A DNA stretch of 64,000 nt from Bacteroidota bacterium (GCA_023433345.1 JAEZDA010000122.1:1-64000), one strand, 5' to 3'; numbered from the stretch's first letter, positions 7,988 through 17,916 are shown. The notes: generated by a model not told the origin, from the letters alone. Made by a program: numbers and translations.

Positions 7988-8060
7988 GGTGTGAAATTTT
8001 AAGAAAAAGCTATGGTTCAGTGTCGCCCTCCCCAATTTTTATTCGTCGTCTATTGCACCT

Positions 8061-8267
8061 TTAATAGCCGCCTTGCCGATTAGCCGTATCCGGAACGATT
8101 ACTGAATCATTCTGGATGCGCATGCTGTCAGGCACTGCTTCTGATGGAGGCTGCATGCGCGAAGGATCTTCCAATTGCGGTTGATCTGCACTGTTATCGC
8201 TGTTCTTATTATTGTTGCAAGCTGCGAAACTGGAGCTTATTACCAGTAGAACAAATAATTTTTTCAT
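8061..8267 (-). CDS. Small lipoprotein of unknown function
   Basis: The preferred ATG at 8265-8267 gives 68 residues beginning MKKLFVLLVISSSFAA with the lipidated Cys17 next. The mature part is short and polar (NNNKNSDNS, then PSRMQPPSEAVPDS, ending RQGGY). A longer frame reaches 8414, but its first 49 residues are not lipoprotein-like and run into the divergent gene, so that start is rejected. It has the same style as the lipoprotein at 2147-2347. No function can be proposed beyond an outer-membrane or periplasmic location. Confidence 0.72.
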   Translation of the reverse strand: MKKLFVLLVISSSFAACNNNKNSDNSADQPQLEDPSRMQPPSEAVPDSMRIQNDSVIVPDTANRQGGY

Positions 8268-8406
8268 AGAACAAATAATCTTTTTTGTAGTTCTAATAAG
8301 GTCAAATTCTGCGCCACCTCTGGAGTATCTCTTTTTTATATTTCCTGTTTGCCTGAAAATCAGCATATCGGTATACGCTTTGCCTAAAATTTTGAAACAT
8401 TTCATT

Positions 8407-8766
8407 ATGATCAATATAATTGAGGCGCCAGAAAACGTTGCGGCTTTTCGTGCAACAGGCGAAGTAACAAAGCGTGATTATGAAACAATATTAATACCCA
8501 CGATCGATAAGCTTGTGGCAAAGCAGAATGAGATCAACTTCCTCCTGGTGGTTGATACATCTATAACAAATTTTACAATCGGTGCGTTCATGAAAGATCT
8601 TGCGGTTGGGTTAAAGCACTTTACAAAGTGGAGAAAGATGGCCATTGTTTCGGAATCCACAGGGATTAATACATTTACTGATCTCTTCAGCTATGTTGCT
8701 CCAGGGGAGGCAAAAGGTTTTACGCATGATGAAACTGAAGCCGCGATGAGGTGGGTAAGTGAATAA
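8407..8766 (+). CDS. SpoIIAA-like (STAS-related) domain protein
   Basis: Starting at the ATG at 8407, the 119-residue protein reads MINIIEAPENVAAFRATGEV, then TKRDYETILIPTIDKLVAKQ, NEINFLLVVDTS, LAVGLKHFTKWRKMAIVSES and AMRWVSE. This is the pattern of the SpoIIAA-like/STAS-related family of about 120 residues that binds small ligands or partners in a STAS-like fold. The phosphorylated Ser of true anti-anti-sigma factors is not evident. A longer upstream frame (from 8212) overlaps the divergent lipoprotein gene and is unlikely. The role is unknown. Confidence 0.8.
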   Translation: MINIIEAPENVAAFRATGEVTKRDYETILIPTIDKLVAKQNEINFLLVVDTSITNFTIGAFMKDLAVGLKHFTKWRKMAIVSESTGINTFTDLFSYVAPGEAKGFTHDETEAAMRWVSE

Positions 8767-8941
8767 TCCTTTTATCTGGCGTTTGCCTCCTGTTATCTCA
8801 ACCGTTAGCACAGAAAGTTCAGCTCGCAATGAAGTCAGTTAAAAACAAAGATGGCCCAGGTAGAATCAATCATAACGAAAAACGAACAGCCTTCCATTTT
8901 GAACGGTCATTGGTAAGCGGTTCAATGAAAATCCGTTCAGA

Positions 8942-10954
8942 ATGAAAGATAAAAACAAGCGTCGGGAGAAACACCTGGAATTTCTTGCCCAGGTAAACCT
9001 AGAATTTGCACCGCTGCTGACGGTGAAGGAAGTGATCGGGAATGTTGGGGAGCAGGTCACGTCTTATCTTAATCTTTCGCGATGTCACTTCTCCGTTATT
9101 GATATAAAAGCCGATCGCCTGGAGGTAGTGTATGAATTTCCAGATGGCAAAGATCTTCCCCCGGAAAAAGCCGTGCATCATTTATCAGACTGTATAACTG
9201 AAGGTGGTATCCGGCATTTCAGCGAAGGCAAAATTTTTAAAACGAATGATGCAGGTGACACTGCTATACTTCATCAGGATGCAAAAGCGCTTCGCGGGTA
9301 CGGCCTTGAATCACGGCTTGATATACCTTATGTTGAAGGAGCCGAGTGGAAATTCCTTCTAACGGTGGGCCGGGATAAACCATCGGAATGGCGGGATGAG
9401 GAGATTGAATTGCTCCGGGACCTCGCTTCAAAAATATACATCCGCGTAGAGCGTGCCCGCGCGGAGGCCAATCTGAAACGCTCCGAAGCACGTTTCCGTA
9501 CGCTCACGGATGCAGTTCCACTTATGATCTGGTCAAATGACGAGGCAGGTATTGCCAATCATTTCAACCAACGATGGTACGATTACAGCGGTCTTACAAA
9601 GGAAGAATCCCGAGGCCGCGGATGGGAAGCGATCGTTCATCCCGAAGACCTGATTACATCAATTAATCTCTGGCAAAAAGCATTACACGGCATTCAGTCT
9701 TTTGAGACGGCATTCAGGCTTAGAGACAGGTACGGAAAATATCGTTGGCATGTAGCCAGAAACGTTCCATTGAAAGACGAGGCTGGAAAAGTGTTAGGTT
9801 GGTTCGGTTCCGCTACTGATGTGGAAAATCTCAAGCAAACTGAGGAAGCTCTCAGCCAGAGCGAAGCAATGCTGAAGTTTACTTTAGAAAGTGCTACCGA
9901 TTATGCCATTATTACTATGGACACAGACAGGCGCGTTCAGAAATGGAGCAGGGGAGCAGAATTGGTTTTCGGGTATACTGAAGAGGAAATGATCGGCCAG
10001 CCTGCAGATATAATATTCACTCATGAAGACAGGCAAAACAATGTGCCGGCAAAGGAAGCAGCACTCGCCCGCGATAAGGGAAAGGCTGCAGACGACCGAT
10101 GGCACCTGAAAAAAGACGGAAGCAAATTTTTTGCAAACGGTGTAATGCGCCCGATAATTCATGGTCAAATCACAGGCTACGTAAAGGTGTTGCGCGATAT
10201 GACGCAGCAACATCTGTTCACTGAAGAATTGCACAGGCTGGTTAAGGAAAGAACTGCCGAATTGGAACGCTCAAATGCCGACCTCCTCCAGTTTGCCCAT
10301 GTTACAAGTCATGACCTCAAAGAACCACTTCGAAAAATAAAAACCTTTAGTACCCTTCTTGCTAAGCAACTTGGCGATTCGGTGTCAGATGAGTCGAAAG
10401 CTTTCCTTGAAAAGATCAACAATTCGGTGAGCAGGCTTACGCGGATGATAGAAGCCATTTTAAACTATTCGAGGATAGACCGCTCCACCCTGATGGATGA
10501 CCGGGTAGACCTCAACCTTGTTTTTGATGGTATTGAAAATGACCTCGAGCTAAATATCGCTGAAAAGCAGGCAGTGATCTCCCGTACGGATTTTCCCGAG
10601 GTCATCGGAAACGCCATTCTGCTGCATCAACTTTTTTATAATCTGCTGGCCAACTCTTTAAAATTTGCTGCGCCCGGCAAACCCCTGAGGGTAGAGGTAA
10701 CATATAAATATATCAGCCTGTCAGGTTCGAGATTTATTGAAATTATTTTTAAAGACAACGGATTAGGCTTTGAATCTCAGTATGACGAGACTATATTTGA
10801 TGCATTCTTCAGGCTTAATTCCAAGGATGATTTTGAAGGCACTGGCCTGGGTCTGGCCCTGGCCAAAAAGATCGTTTCACGACATCATGGATTTATTTAT
10901 GCGAAAGGAGAGCCAGGTCAGGGAGCAACTTTTACAATTCAGATACCACAATAA
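8942..10954 (+). CDS. Hybrid-sensing histidine kinase (GAF-PAS-PAS-HisKA-HATPase)
   Basis: The 670-residue protein has no membrane segment, so it is a cytosolic sensor. In order: a GAF domain (about 10-170), a PAS/PAC domain (about 180-300; MIWSNDEAGIANHFNQRWYD and YRWHVARNVPLKDEAGKVLG), a second PAS/PAC (about 310-430; DYAIITMDTDRRVQKWSRGA), a coiled linker, HisKA with phospho-acceptor His457 (HVTSHDLKEPLRK), and a HATPase with N box (HQLFYNLLANSLKF), G1 (FKDNGLGF) and G2 (GTGLGLALAKKI). All kinase motifs are intact. The single-domain regulator 17 bases downstream is its likely phosphorylation partner. The input signal is not evident; the GAF and PAS units could bind a small molecule or cofactor. 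Confidence 0.93.
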   Translation: MKDKNKRREKHLEFLAQVNLEFAPLLTVKEVIGNVGEQVTSYLNLSRCHFSVIDIKADRLEVVYEFPDGKDLPPEKAVHHLSDCITEGGIRHFSEGKIFKTNDAGDTAILHQDAKALRGYGLESRLDIPYVEGAEWKFLLTVGRDKPSEWRDEEIELLRDLASKIYIRVERARAEANLKRSEARFRTLTDAVPLMIWSNDEAGIANHFNQRWYDYSGLTKEESRGRGWEAIVHPEDLITSINLWQKALHGIQSFETAFRLRDRYGKYRWHVARNVPLKDEAGKVLGWFGSATDVENLKQTEEALSQSEAMLKFTLESATDYAIITMDTDRRVQKWSRGAELVFGYTEEEMIGQPADIIFTHEDRQNNVPAKEAALARDKGKAADDRWHLKKDGSKFFANGVMRPIIHGQITGYVKVLRDMTQQHLFTEELHRLVKERTAELERSNADLLQFAHVTSHDLKEPLRKIKTFSTLLAKQLGDSVSDESKAFLEKINNSVSRLTRMIEAILNYSRIDRSTLMDDRVDLNLVFDGIENDLELNIAEKQAVISRTDFPEVIGNAILLHQLFYNLLANSLKFAAPGKPLRVEVTYKYISLSGSRFIEIIFKDNGLGFESQYDETIFDAFFRLNSKDDFEGTGLGLALAKKIVSRHHGFIYAKGEPGQGATFTIQIPQ

Positions 10955-10971
10955 ACCCGCCCATTTCATCA

Positions 10972-11421
10972 ATGAAAAAGGTATTCTTATTGATAGACGA
11001 TGATGCCGATGACAGGATGCTGTTTTGCGAGGCCCTGGCGGAACTGCGCAATGAAGTTACTTGCATTGCTATATCAAATGGGAATATTGCATTAAGTGAA
11101 ATACTGGAAGAACGGCTACCTCACCCCGATCTTGTATTTATTGACATAAATATGCCCGGCAAAGACGGATGGTATTACCTGAATAAGATCAAGCATAATC
11201 CAGGTTTGAAGGGTATTCCTGTTATCATGTATTCAACAGCAATTGACGAATTTATAGTTGAAGAAAGTGTTTCAAAAGAAGTTTTATTCCTGTTTAAAAA
11301 GCCGGATGATTTTGAGGATTTGAAAAGATGCCTCTCAACTCTTTACTATCATGTTATTAACGGAACCCTTCATCATTTAACACTAAATGCTGTTCCCTGG
11401 TTCTACGGCATTCAACAATAA
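10972..11421 (+). CDS. Single-domain response regulator
   Basis: The 149-residue protein is a stand-alone receiver domain: acidic pair at residues 10-11 (LLIDDDADD), phospho-acceptor Asp58 (LVFIDINMPGKDGW), switch Ser/Thr in VIMYSTA and conserved Lys near residue 109 (LFLFKKPDDF). There is no output domain; the last 25 residues are a short tail. It is of the Rcp1/CheY-like type often paired with phytochrome-like GAF-PAS kinases, and its gene follows the kinase by 17 bases. It likely acts by protein contact or as a phosphorelay step. Confidence 0.92.
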   Translation: MKKVFLLIDDDADDRMLFCEALAELRNEVTCIAISNGNIALSEILEERLPHPDLVFIDINMPGKDGWYYLNKIKHNPGLKGIPVIMYSTAIDEFIVEESVSKEVLFLFKKPDDFEDLKRCLSTLYYHVINGTLHHLTLNAVPWFYGIQQ

Positions 11422-11542
11422 CATCAGGAATTATTTTGGCTATGAGGTTTGTGTAAGATATTAAGAAGAAAATTCCAGCGCTTTTTATTCACTCAATACT
11501 CTGAACTCTTCATGTTGTAACCTCTGCAAAAATACCGGATAA

Positions 11543-12337
11543 CTACCAATCAATATCTATCCAAACTGGTGCATGGTCGCTGCTTTTTTCCCAACCCCTC
11601 ACATGGTGATCGACGGTTACAGATTTCAACTTTGGTACAAGATCATTGCTTAAAAGAAAATGGTCAATCCGAAGCCCGGCGTTCCTTGCGTAAGCATTCC
11701 GGAAATAATCCCAAAAGGTATAGATGGTTTCAGTTGGGTGTAGATGACGAAGTGCGTCAGTCCATCCCTGGTCAATTAATTTTTTAAACTCCGCTCTCGT
11801 TTCCTTCCTGAACAGTGCATCATCAACCCACCGTTCGGGTTTGTAAACATCAGCCTCTGTTGGAATTACATTATAATCTCCAGTGAGAATAACGGGACCG
11901 CCCGCTTTAAGCAGCTTTGCCGCATGCTTTCTGAATCGTTTGAACCATGCAAGCTTGTAATCATATTTGGGGCCGGGGGCAGGGTTTCCGTTTGGAAGAT
12001 ATAAACAGCCGATGGTAATTCCGTTTATCACCGCTTCGAGATAGCGGCTATGAAGATCTTCTTCATCCCCAGGCAAGACGCGGGTTGATTCCTCTATTTC
12101 GCTTTTAGAAAGGATTGCCACACCGTTCCAGCTTTTTTGCCCATGCCATATAACATTATAGCCGAGTTCTTTGATCACAAATTCAGGAAACTTCTCGTTA
12201 GGCGCTTTCAATTCTTGCAGGCACACCACATCAGGATCTGATTCTGCAAGCCACTTGCAAAGAACAGGCAGCCGCCCGTTTACACCATTTACATTGTAGG
12301 TTGCAATTTTCACCTGGTTGAATTTTTTAAAAATCAT
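11543..12337 (-). CDS. xthA: Exodeoxyribonuclease III
   Basis: The 264-residue protein has every motif of the ExoIII/AP endonuclease family: VKIATYNVNGVNGR near the N-terminus, the catalytic Glu in DVVCLQELKAP, HGQKSWNGVAILSK, Asp/Asn in ILTGDYNVIP, LRIDHFLLS, and the C-terminal SSDHAPVWIDI with the catalytic His. The enzyme cuts DNA at abasic sites and has 3'-5' exonuclease activity in base excision repair. The length is usual for the family. It is convergent with the response regulator gene and has its own promoter region of about 180 bases shared with the divergent zinc-motif gene. Confidence 0.95.
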   Translation of the reverse strand: MIFKKFNQVKIATYNVNGVNGRLPVLCKWLAESDPDVVCLQELKAPNEKFPEFVIKELGYNVIWHGQKSWNGVAILSKSEIEESTRVLPGDEEDLHSRYLEAVINGITIGCLYLPNGNPAPGPKYDYKLAWFKRFRKHAAKLLKAGGPVILTGDYNVIPTEADVYKPERWVDDALFRKETRAEFKKLIDQGWTDALRHLHPTETIYTFWDYFRNAYARNAGLRIDHFLLSNDLVPKLKSVTVDHHVRGWEKSSDHAPVWIDIDW

Positions 12338-12515
12338 TTGCTCATTGCGAGCGGGTTAATAAAAGTAATAAATACAACATCTCAAAACCTTTTAAAAAAA
12401 ACAGGTATAAAAGATTTTTCAGCCCTTAGCCTCATTCAACCGTTCATGTAATTTTCGCGCAATTATGTGAACTGCAGAGGTCTACTTATTACACTTTGAG
12501 TCTATTTTTAGCCAT

Positions 12516-12734
12516 ATGAAACTTCGGTGTTCCACTTTTACAAACGGTTCGGGTGAGCTATTGCTCCAGTGCCCGGTTTGCAAGGTTGAACTAACACACC
12601 TCAAGGAGGCCCGAACCACAACGGTTGAGCAACGCCTAGCTATCAGGCTCCATTTTCGCTGCGCCAATGGGCACGACTTCTCTCATTTAATTTACAACAA
12701 CGAAAAGAATACCGTAATCACTTCAGGATTGTAA
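12516..12734 (+). CDS. Small protein with two putative zinc knuckles
   Basis: The 72-residue product carries LLLQCPVCKVELTHL and LHFRCANGHDFSHLIY. CPVC and CANGH are spaced like the two halves of a zinc ribbon. I recognise no family. The opposite-strand frame at 12482-12667 overlaps it but has no such motif, so the plus strand is preferred. It stands alone before the metalloprotease gene. Nucleic-acid or protein binding is only a guess from the zinc-ribbon pattern. Confidence 0.5.
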   Translation: MKLRCSTFTNGSGELLLQCPVCKVELTHLKEARTTTVEQRLAIRLHFRCANGHDFSHLIYNNEKNTVITSGL

Positions 12735-12831
12735 AGCGCTATTTTTTCTGAAATACGGTTAAAAAATTGCTTATTTCATTAAATATGTTGATATTAACGG
12801 GTAAATAATTACCAAAACCAACTAGTATCCG

Positions 12832-15800
12832 ATGAAATACGCCCTCCTTCGGGGATGGAAGTCGATTCTGTCTGCATTTATCATTATCATTTTCGTAAAG
12901 CCTGCATTTTCACAATCTCCCTGGAAAGATGTTTCGGAGCGCGACATAACGGTTACGGGCAAACGCCACACCTTTCCAAAAAAATTCCGGTTGCTTGCAC
13001 TTAATACCAATGAAATGAAAACGCATCTTTCATCGGTGCCAATGGAAAGGGCGGCCACCTCCGATCTCACTCATGCAAGTGAGATCTCGCTCCCGATGCC
13101 CGATGGAGGCTTTCAACGCTTTAAAGTTGTGAAGTACTTTGTAATGCACCCTGATCTTTCGGCGAGGTATCCCGATATCAGCACATATACCGGCCAGGGT
13201 ATCGATGATCCTTATGCCACAATCAAACTTGACCTCACTCCACGGGGGTTCCATGCTATGATACTAACACCGGGAGGAAGCATTTTTATTGATCCCTACC
13301 AGGAAAATAATACGGAGAATTATATCAGTTACTACAAAACCGATCTTGAACCGTCCGGTACTTTTTCATGCTCGGTTCAGGGAGATGAAAATCTGGAAAA
13401 GATCTCAGCTGCTACAACGTTTTTTCAAAGAAGCTCGGGCACGCAGCTCCGTACATATCGTCTTGCGCTTGCATGCACAGGTGAATACGCTGCCACAAAG
13501 GGTGGAACGGTTTCGGGAGCTCTTGCAGGGATGGTAACAACTATGAACCGTGTGAACGGGGTTTTTGAATCTGAAGTGGATGTACGTATGGTGATGATCG
13601 CAAACAACAATCTTATCTGTTATACAAATTCATCAACAGACCCTTACACAAACTCTAACGGTAACACAATGCTGGGGCAGAATATCAGCAATCTGAACAC
13701 CGTGATCGGATCCTCCAATTTTGATGTAGGTCATGTATTCAGCACAGGCGGTGGCGGTGTTGCATATCTTAACGGACCTTGCGGTTCAAACAAGGCTGGC
13801 GGCGTAACGGGCTCTTCAAACCCTCTCGGCGATCCATTCGACATAGATTATGTTGCCCATGAAATGGGTCACCAATTCGGCGCTAATCACACCTTCAATT
13901 CAACTTCAGGCAGTTGCAATGGCAACCGGGCTTCATCAGCAGCATACGAACCCGGAAGCGGGGTTACCATCATGGGATATGCGGGGATATGCGGCACGAA
14001 TGATCTTGCACCCAACAGCATAGCATATTTTCACTCAAAAAGTTTTGATGAAATAACCATCTTTACCCAATCCGGAAACGGCAACAACTGCGCTTCCGTT
14101 AGTTCAACGGGCAACACACCGCCTGTTGTGAACAGCATGGGCGTAAATGTAGCCATTCCGATCTCCACGCCCTTTATGCTTACAGGCTCAGCAACTGATG
14201 CGAACAATGATCCGCTCTCCTATTCATGGGAGCAATATGATCTTGGTCCCTCAGGCAACTGGAATGTGCAATCTGCCACAGCTCCTATGTTCAGGAGTTT
14301 TGCGCCTTCCTCTTCGCCCTCACGAACCTTCCCTAAACTTTCTGACATCATCAACAACACCACAACAATCGGAGAGCTTTTGCCAAACGACGATCGTACA
14401 CTCAATTTCCGACTAACGGCAAGGGATAACCGAAGTGGTGGTGCCGGTGTAATGCACCCTGATAATACTTTAGCAATTACGGTTGTTGATAATGGCGGCG
14501 CATTTGCTGTAACAGCGCCCAACACTGCCGTCTCCTGGGCGGGCAATTCAACACAAACTGTTACCTGGAATGTAAGTGGCACAACTAATTCACCGATCAA
14601 CACTTCTAACGTGAAGATCTCTCTTTCAACAAATGGCGGAAATACTTTTCCTATAGTGCTTTTAGAAAATACACCAAATGATGGCTCAGAGTTGGTCACG
14701 GTTCCAAACATCAATACCAGCCAGGCCAGGGTTAAAGTTGAAGCGGTCGGAAATATTTACTTTGATATGAGTAATGCGAATTTTACCATCAATGCTACCA
14801 CCTCCCTAACCACGATCACAACCGGAACTGTATCTCCTTCAGCGGTGTGCGCAGGGGCCAGCATCTCCGTTCCGTTTACCAGCGATGCTGCTGCAAACGC
14901 GGGAAATGTTTTCACAGTCCAGCTTTCTAATGCGTCGGGTTCATTCGCTGTACCGGTAAATATCGGAACCCTCACTTCCACAACGGCTTCAACGATCAAT
15001 GGAATAATCCCGGCGGGAACTTTGGCTGGAAACGGCTACCGGGTGCGTGTGGTAAGCTCTTCTCCTGCAGTGACAGGTACAATAAATACTTCGAACATTA
15101 CTATCAATACTATTCCTGCAGCCCCGGTGATCACTGCAAACGGTCCTGTTACATTCTGTACCGGCGGATCGGTTCTTCTTTCAGGTAACAATGGCGGGGT
15201 GTGGAATACGGGCGCCTCCTCACCGACACTAACGGTAACGGCTAGTGGTAACTATTTTGTCACCAATACCAATTCTTGTGGCACAGTATCCTCAAACCAG
15301 ATAATCGTTACGGTAAATCAGAATCCGGTTGCGGATGCAGGAAGCTATGCTGCAACAACAACAGCCGGCCCCGCAATAACTTTATCAGGAACCCCGGCTG
15401 GCGGATCTTTCAGCGGACCCGGTGTTGCTGGAAATACATTTAACCCGGCCGCGGCCGGTGTGGGCACCCATACCATTATCTATTCCTATACCAATGCTTC
15501 GGGATGTTCTGACACTGATGGTGCGCAGATGGTTGTAAACGCTGCTTCCTGCAACTTCTTCCAGGGAACCATCTCAGGGCCCGCAAATGCCTGTGAGTTC
15601 ATGAATCCTGAAGGCGGAAATGCTTCCTACAGCATCAACAGTACCGGTTATTCCTCCATAACCTGGTTTGTGCCTGCAAATGCAATGATCGTCTCAGGCC
15701 AAGGAACGCAAAATATTGTAGTAGATTTTCAGCCTGGCTATACTAACGGATACGTGGTGGCAAAAGTGCTTAACCCATGTGATGGAAAGCTGGTATCCGT

Positions 15801-17277
15801 GATTCTGAATGTGAGGAATACAGCGCCTGCAACTCCGGGCTCTATCACCGGTTCGAATAACAGCTGCTTGTTCATAGGAACAGGTCAAACAGGATTATAC
15901 AGAATAAAGAAAGTGGCGAATGCAGGATTTTACCAATGGACGGTTCCCACGGGAGTTTCAATAGTAGGTCACCCGGCAGGAACAGGCGTTAATGATACAA
16001 TCGTAGAACTTGCGTTTAATAATAATTTTGTTCTCGGTTCTTCAATAAGTGTAAGGGCAGGTTCTTTTTGCGGAATAAGTGCATCACGCAGTCTCGCCAT
16101 CAGCGGTATCAATCCTGCAACTCCGGGCGCAATCTCGGGGCCGGCAGAAGTTTGTTCTTATGTAGGGAACGGATTTGCAGTATATACTGTGAGAAAAGTT
16201 GCTTCTGCGTCATCATTTAACTGGACTGTACCGGCAGGTGCAAATATTGTTGCGCGACCCGGTGGAATAAATACGCCGAACGATACTATTGTGCACGTTG
16301 CCTTTACCAATGCTTTTAATACCGGTAATATTTCCGCCAGGTCTGTGAACGGGTGCGGCATTAGCACAGCCCGTACCTTACCGTTAAAGAAAATTTTGCC
16401 CACTGTTCCCTCAAAAATTTATGGAGATCCAAATGGCGCGCAAGGTGCCTTAACAACAGCGCCCTTAGATGCCTGTCCATTTATTTTCACGGGCACTAAC
16501 GCGAGGTACTCCATTTTAAAGGATCCGTACGGATATGCAGAAAGTTATAACTGGGTTTTGTCGGATAATGTCAACGCTCAAATCGTTGCGCATCCCGGCG
16601 GCACGGGGGCAAACGATACGCTGGTTGAAGTGCACTTTAATGATGCCTTTACGTCGGCCACGCTTTCGGTGACACCTGTAAGACCTTGCGGTGTCGGGCC
16701 TTCGCGAATGATAACTATCACAAAAAAAGCGCCTGCAACACCGGGAATTATTACGGGAAATTCTTCTCCATGCCCATTCGACATGGAAACCTATACGGTA
16801 ACCGGTCAGAACGCGGAAGTTTTCAACTGGACGGTACCGTCTACTGTTACCGTGCTTTGGGGAAATGGTACAGACATGCTCACAGTTATGTTCAACGGAA
16901 ATTTTGCAGGAGGTCAGATCCGCGTACAATCAGTATCGGCCTGCGGTACGAGTGCTGTAAGGGCTTTAAGTCTTACGAAATGTGCCAACCCTGGCGAACG
17001 GTCATGGGTAAACGAAGTTGAAAAAGATGCAGGCGAAATTGTTATATTCCCTAATCCCTCCATAGGAAACGTGACTCTTTTGCTCCCGCAAAAATTTGCT
17101 GATGCTAAGGAAATTTCAATAACCGACAGGTTTGGAAGAAAGGTGATGTCGCAAAAACTTCGGAGTACATCCGGAAAACTTGTGTTGAACATGGAAGGGA
17201 GGCTCTCACCGGGCCTTTACCTCATAACAGCATACGCGCGCGGGGGAAGGATCACCGGAAAGATGATCGTGGAATAG
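12832..17277 (+). CDS. Secreted reprolysin-like zinc metalloprotease with PKD-like repeats and T9SS sorting domain
   Basis: The 1481-residue protein has a signal peptide (ending near FVKPAFSQS), a propeptide-like region, and a metallopeptidase domain with the metzincin motif HEMGHQFGANH at residues 343-353 and a Met-turn in VTIMGYAGICG. Downstream lie Ig-like modules (about 430-900) and then at least four PKD-like repeats marked by TPGSITG or TPGAISG, an early Cys, a WTVP motif, an NDTIVE/NDTIVH strand and a CGIS turn (about 910-1400). The last 75 residues (VIFPNPSIGNVTLLL to RITGKMIVE) are a type A T9SS sorting domain, so it is exported through the outer membrane and probably anchored on the surface. 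Substrates are unknown. It is monocistronic. Confidence 0.92.
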   Translation: MKYALLRGWKSILSAFIIIIFVKPAFSQSPWKDVSERDITVTGKRHTFPKKFRLLALNTNEMKTHLSSVPMERAATSDLTHASEISLPMPDGGFQRFKVVKYFVMHPDLSARYPDISTYTGQGIDDPYATIKLDLTPRGFHAMILTPGGSIFIDPYQENNTENYISYYKTDLEPSGTFSCSVQGDENLEKISAATTFFQRSSGTQLRTYRLALACTGEYAATKGGTVSGALAGMVTTMNRVNGVFESEVDVRMVMIANNNLICYTNSSTDPYTNSNGNTMLGQNISNLNTVIGSSNFDVGHVFSTGGGGVAYLNGPCGSNKAGGVTGSSNPLGDPFDIDYVAHEMGHQFGANHTFNSTSGSCNGNRASSAAYEPGSGVTIMGYAGICGTNDLAPNSIAYFHSKSFDEITIFTQSGNGNNCASVSSTGNTPPVVNSMGVNVAIPISTPFMLTGSATDANNDPLSYSWEQYDLGPSGNWNVQSATAPMFRSFAPSSSPSRTFPKLSDIINNTTTIGELLPNDDRTLNFRLTARDNRSGGAGVMHPDNTLAITVVDNGGAFAVTAPNTAVSWAGNSTQTVTWNVSGTTNSPINTSNVKISLSTNGGNTFPIVLLENTPNDGSELVTVPNINTSQARVKVEAVGNIYFDMSNANFTINATTSLTTITTGTVSPSAVCAGASISVPFTSDAAANAGNVFTVQLSNASGSFAVPVNIGTLTSTTASTINGIIPAGTLAGNGYRVRVVSSSPAVTGTINTSNITINTIPAAPVITANGPVTFCTGGSVLLSGNNGGVWNTGASSPTLTVTASGNYFVTNTNSCGTVSSNQIIVTVNQNPVADAGSYAATTTAGPAITLSGTPAGGSFSGPGVAGNTFNPAAAGVGTHTIIYSYTNASGCSDTDGAQMVVNAASCNFFQGTISGPANACEFMNPEGGNASYSINSTGYSSITWFVPANAMIVSGQGTQNIVVDFQPGYTNGYVVAKVLNPCDGKLVSVILNVRNTAPATPGSITGSNNSCLFIGTGQTGLYRIKKVANAGFYQWTVPTGVSIVGHPAGTGVNDTIVELAFNNNFVLGSSISVRAGSFCGISASRSLAISGINPATPGAISGPAEVCSYVGNGFAVYTVRKVASASSFNWTVPAGANIVARPGGINTPNDTIVHVAFTNAFNTGNISARSVNGCGISTARTLPLKKILPTVPSKIYGDPNGAQGALTTAPLDACPFIFTGTNARYSILKDPYGYAESYNWVLSDNVNAQIVAHPGGTGANDTLVEVHFNDAFTSATLSVTPVRPCGVGPSRMITITKKAPATPGIITGNSSPCPFDMETYTVTGQNAEVFNWTVPSTVTVLWGNGTDMLTVMFNGNFAGGQIRVQSVSACGTSAVRALSLTKCANPGERSWVNEVEKDAGEIVIFPNPSIGNVTLLLPQKFADAKEISITDRFGRKVMSQKLRSTSGKLVLNMEGRLSPGLYLITAYARGGRITGKMIVE

Positions 17278-17304
17278 GCGGTTAAATATAATTGATAACT
17301 TTTT

Positions 17305-17336
17305 GGGTGCCGGTCATAAGCCGGCATCTTCTTTTT
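17305..17336 (+). terminator. Rho-independent terminator after the metalloprotease
   Basis: TGCCGG (17308-17313) pairs with CCGGCA (17321-17326) around TCATAAG, extended by G-T and G-C pairs, and followed by TCTTCTTTTT. Confidence 0.75.
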
Positions 17337-17424
17337 GGTTTTCACAGCAAGCATCTCCTTCTTTTGTACTTTTAACCTTCTAAAATAAGGTTACAAATTT
17401 TGCAAACAGTTTTAATCAGCGTTC

Positions 17425-17916
17425 ATGAGTAATAACGTGTTTTCGATGAAGGTTAATGATAGGATAATTTCACTTGACCGTGAGGAGCTGATTGGTGAAG
17501 ATATTTTGTCACTTCCGGGAGGTGGCATCAGTTTGCTGAATGGCAACAGATCTTTCATGGCCCTGATAAAAGAGGTTGATAGGAACAATAAGGTGGTTAC
17601 ACTTGAAATTGAGGGGAAGAGTTATCATGTGCAAATTGAAACTCCACTCGATATACAATTAAGATCTATGGGGTTCGGTAGTTCGGCCGGAAAGGTTTTA
17701 AAGGATATAAAAGCGCCTATGCCGGGGATGGTGCTGGAAGTAAATGTTACTGAAGGCACTTCTGTGGAGCCTGGTACAAAACTGCTTGTACTGGAAGCGA
17801 TGAAAATGGAAAATGTGATCATCATTCCAAACGCAGGAAAAATTAAAAAGATATTGGTAAAAAAGGGCGATGCCGTACAGAAAAACCAGGTGTTGATTGA
17901 GCTGGATAACGGATAG
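17425..17916 (+). CDS. Biotin carboxyl carrier protein of an acyl-CoA carboxylase
   Basis: The 163-residue protein ends in a biotinyl domain: APMPGMVLEVNVTEGTSVEP, then LLVLEAMKMENVI with biotinylated Lys127. The N-terminal 80 residues form the linker domain seen in Bacteroidota carboxylase carrier subunits. It carries carboxybiotin between the biotin carboxylase and the carboxyltransferase, whose genes follow 79 bases and about 1.6 kb downstream in the same direction. The set suits propionyl-CoA or methylmalonyl-CoA metabolism rather than fatty-acid synthesis, because the beta subunit is of PccB type. Confidence 0.92.
   Translation: MSNNVFSMKVNDRIISLDREELIGEDILSLPGGGISLLNGNRSFMALIKEVDRNNKVVTLEIEGKSYHVQIETPLDIQLRSMGFGSSAGKVLKDIKAPMPGMVLEVNVTEGTSVEPGTKLLVLEAMKMENVIIIPNAGKIKKILVKKGDAVQKNQVLIELDNG

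Noticed and set aside
12482..12667. Minus-strand 61-residue frame over the zinc-motif gene
   Set aside because: No motif; the opposite strand has paired Cys/His motifs.
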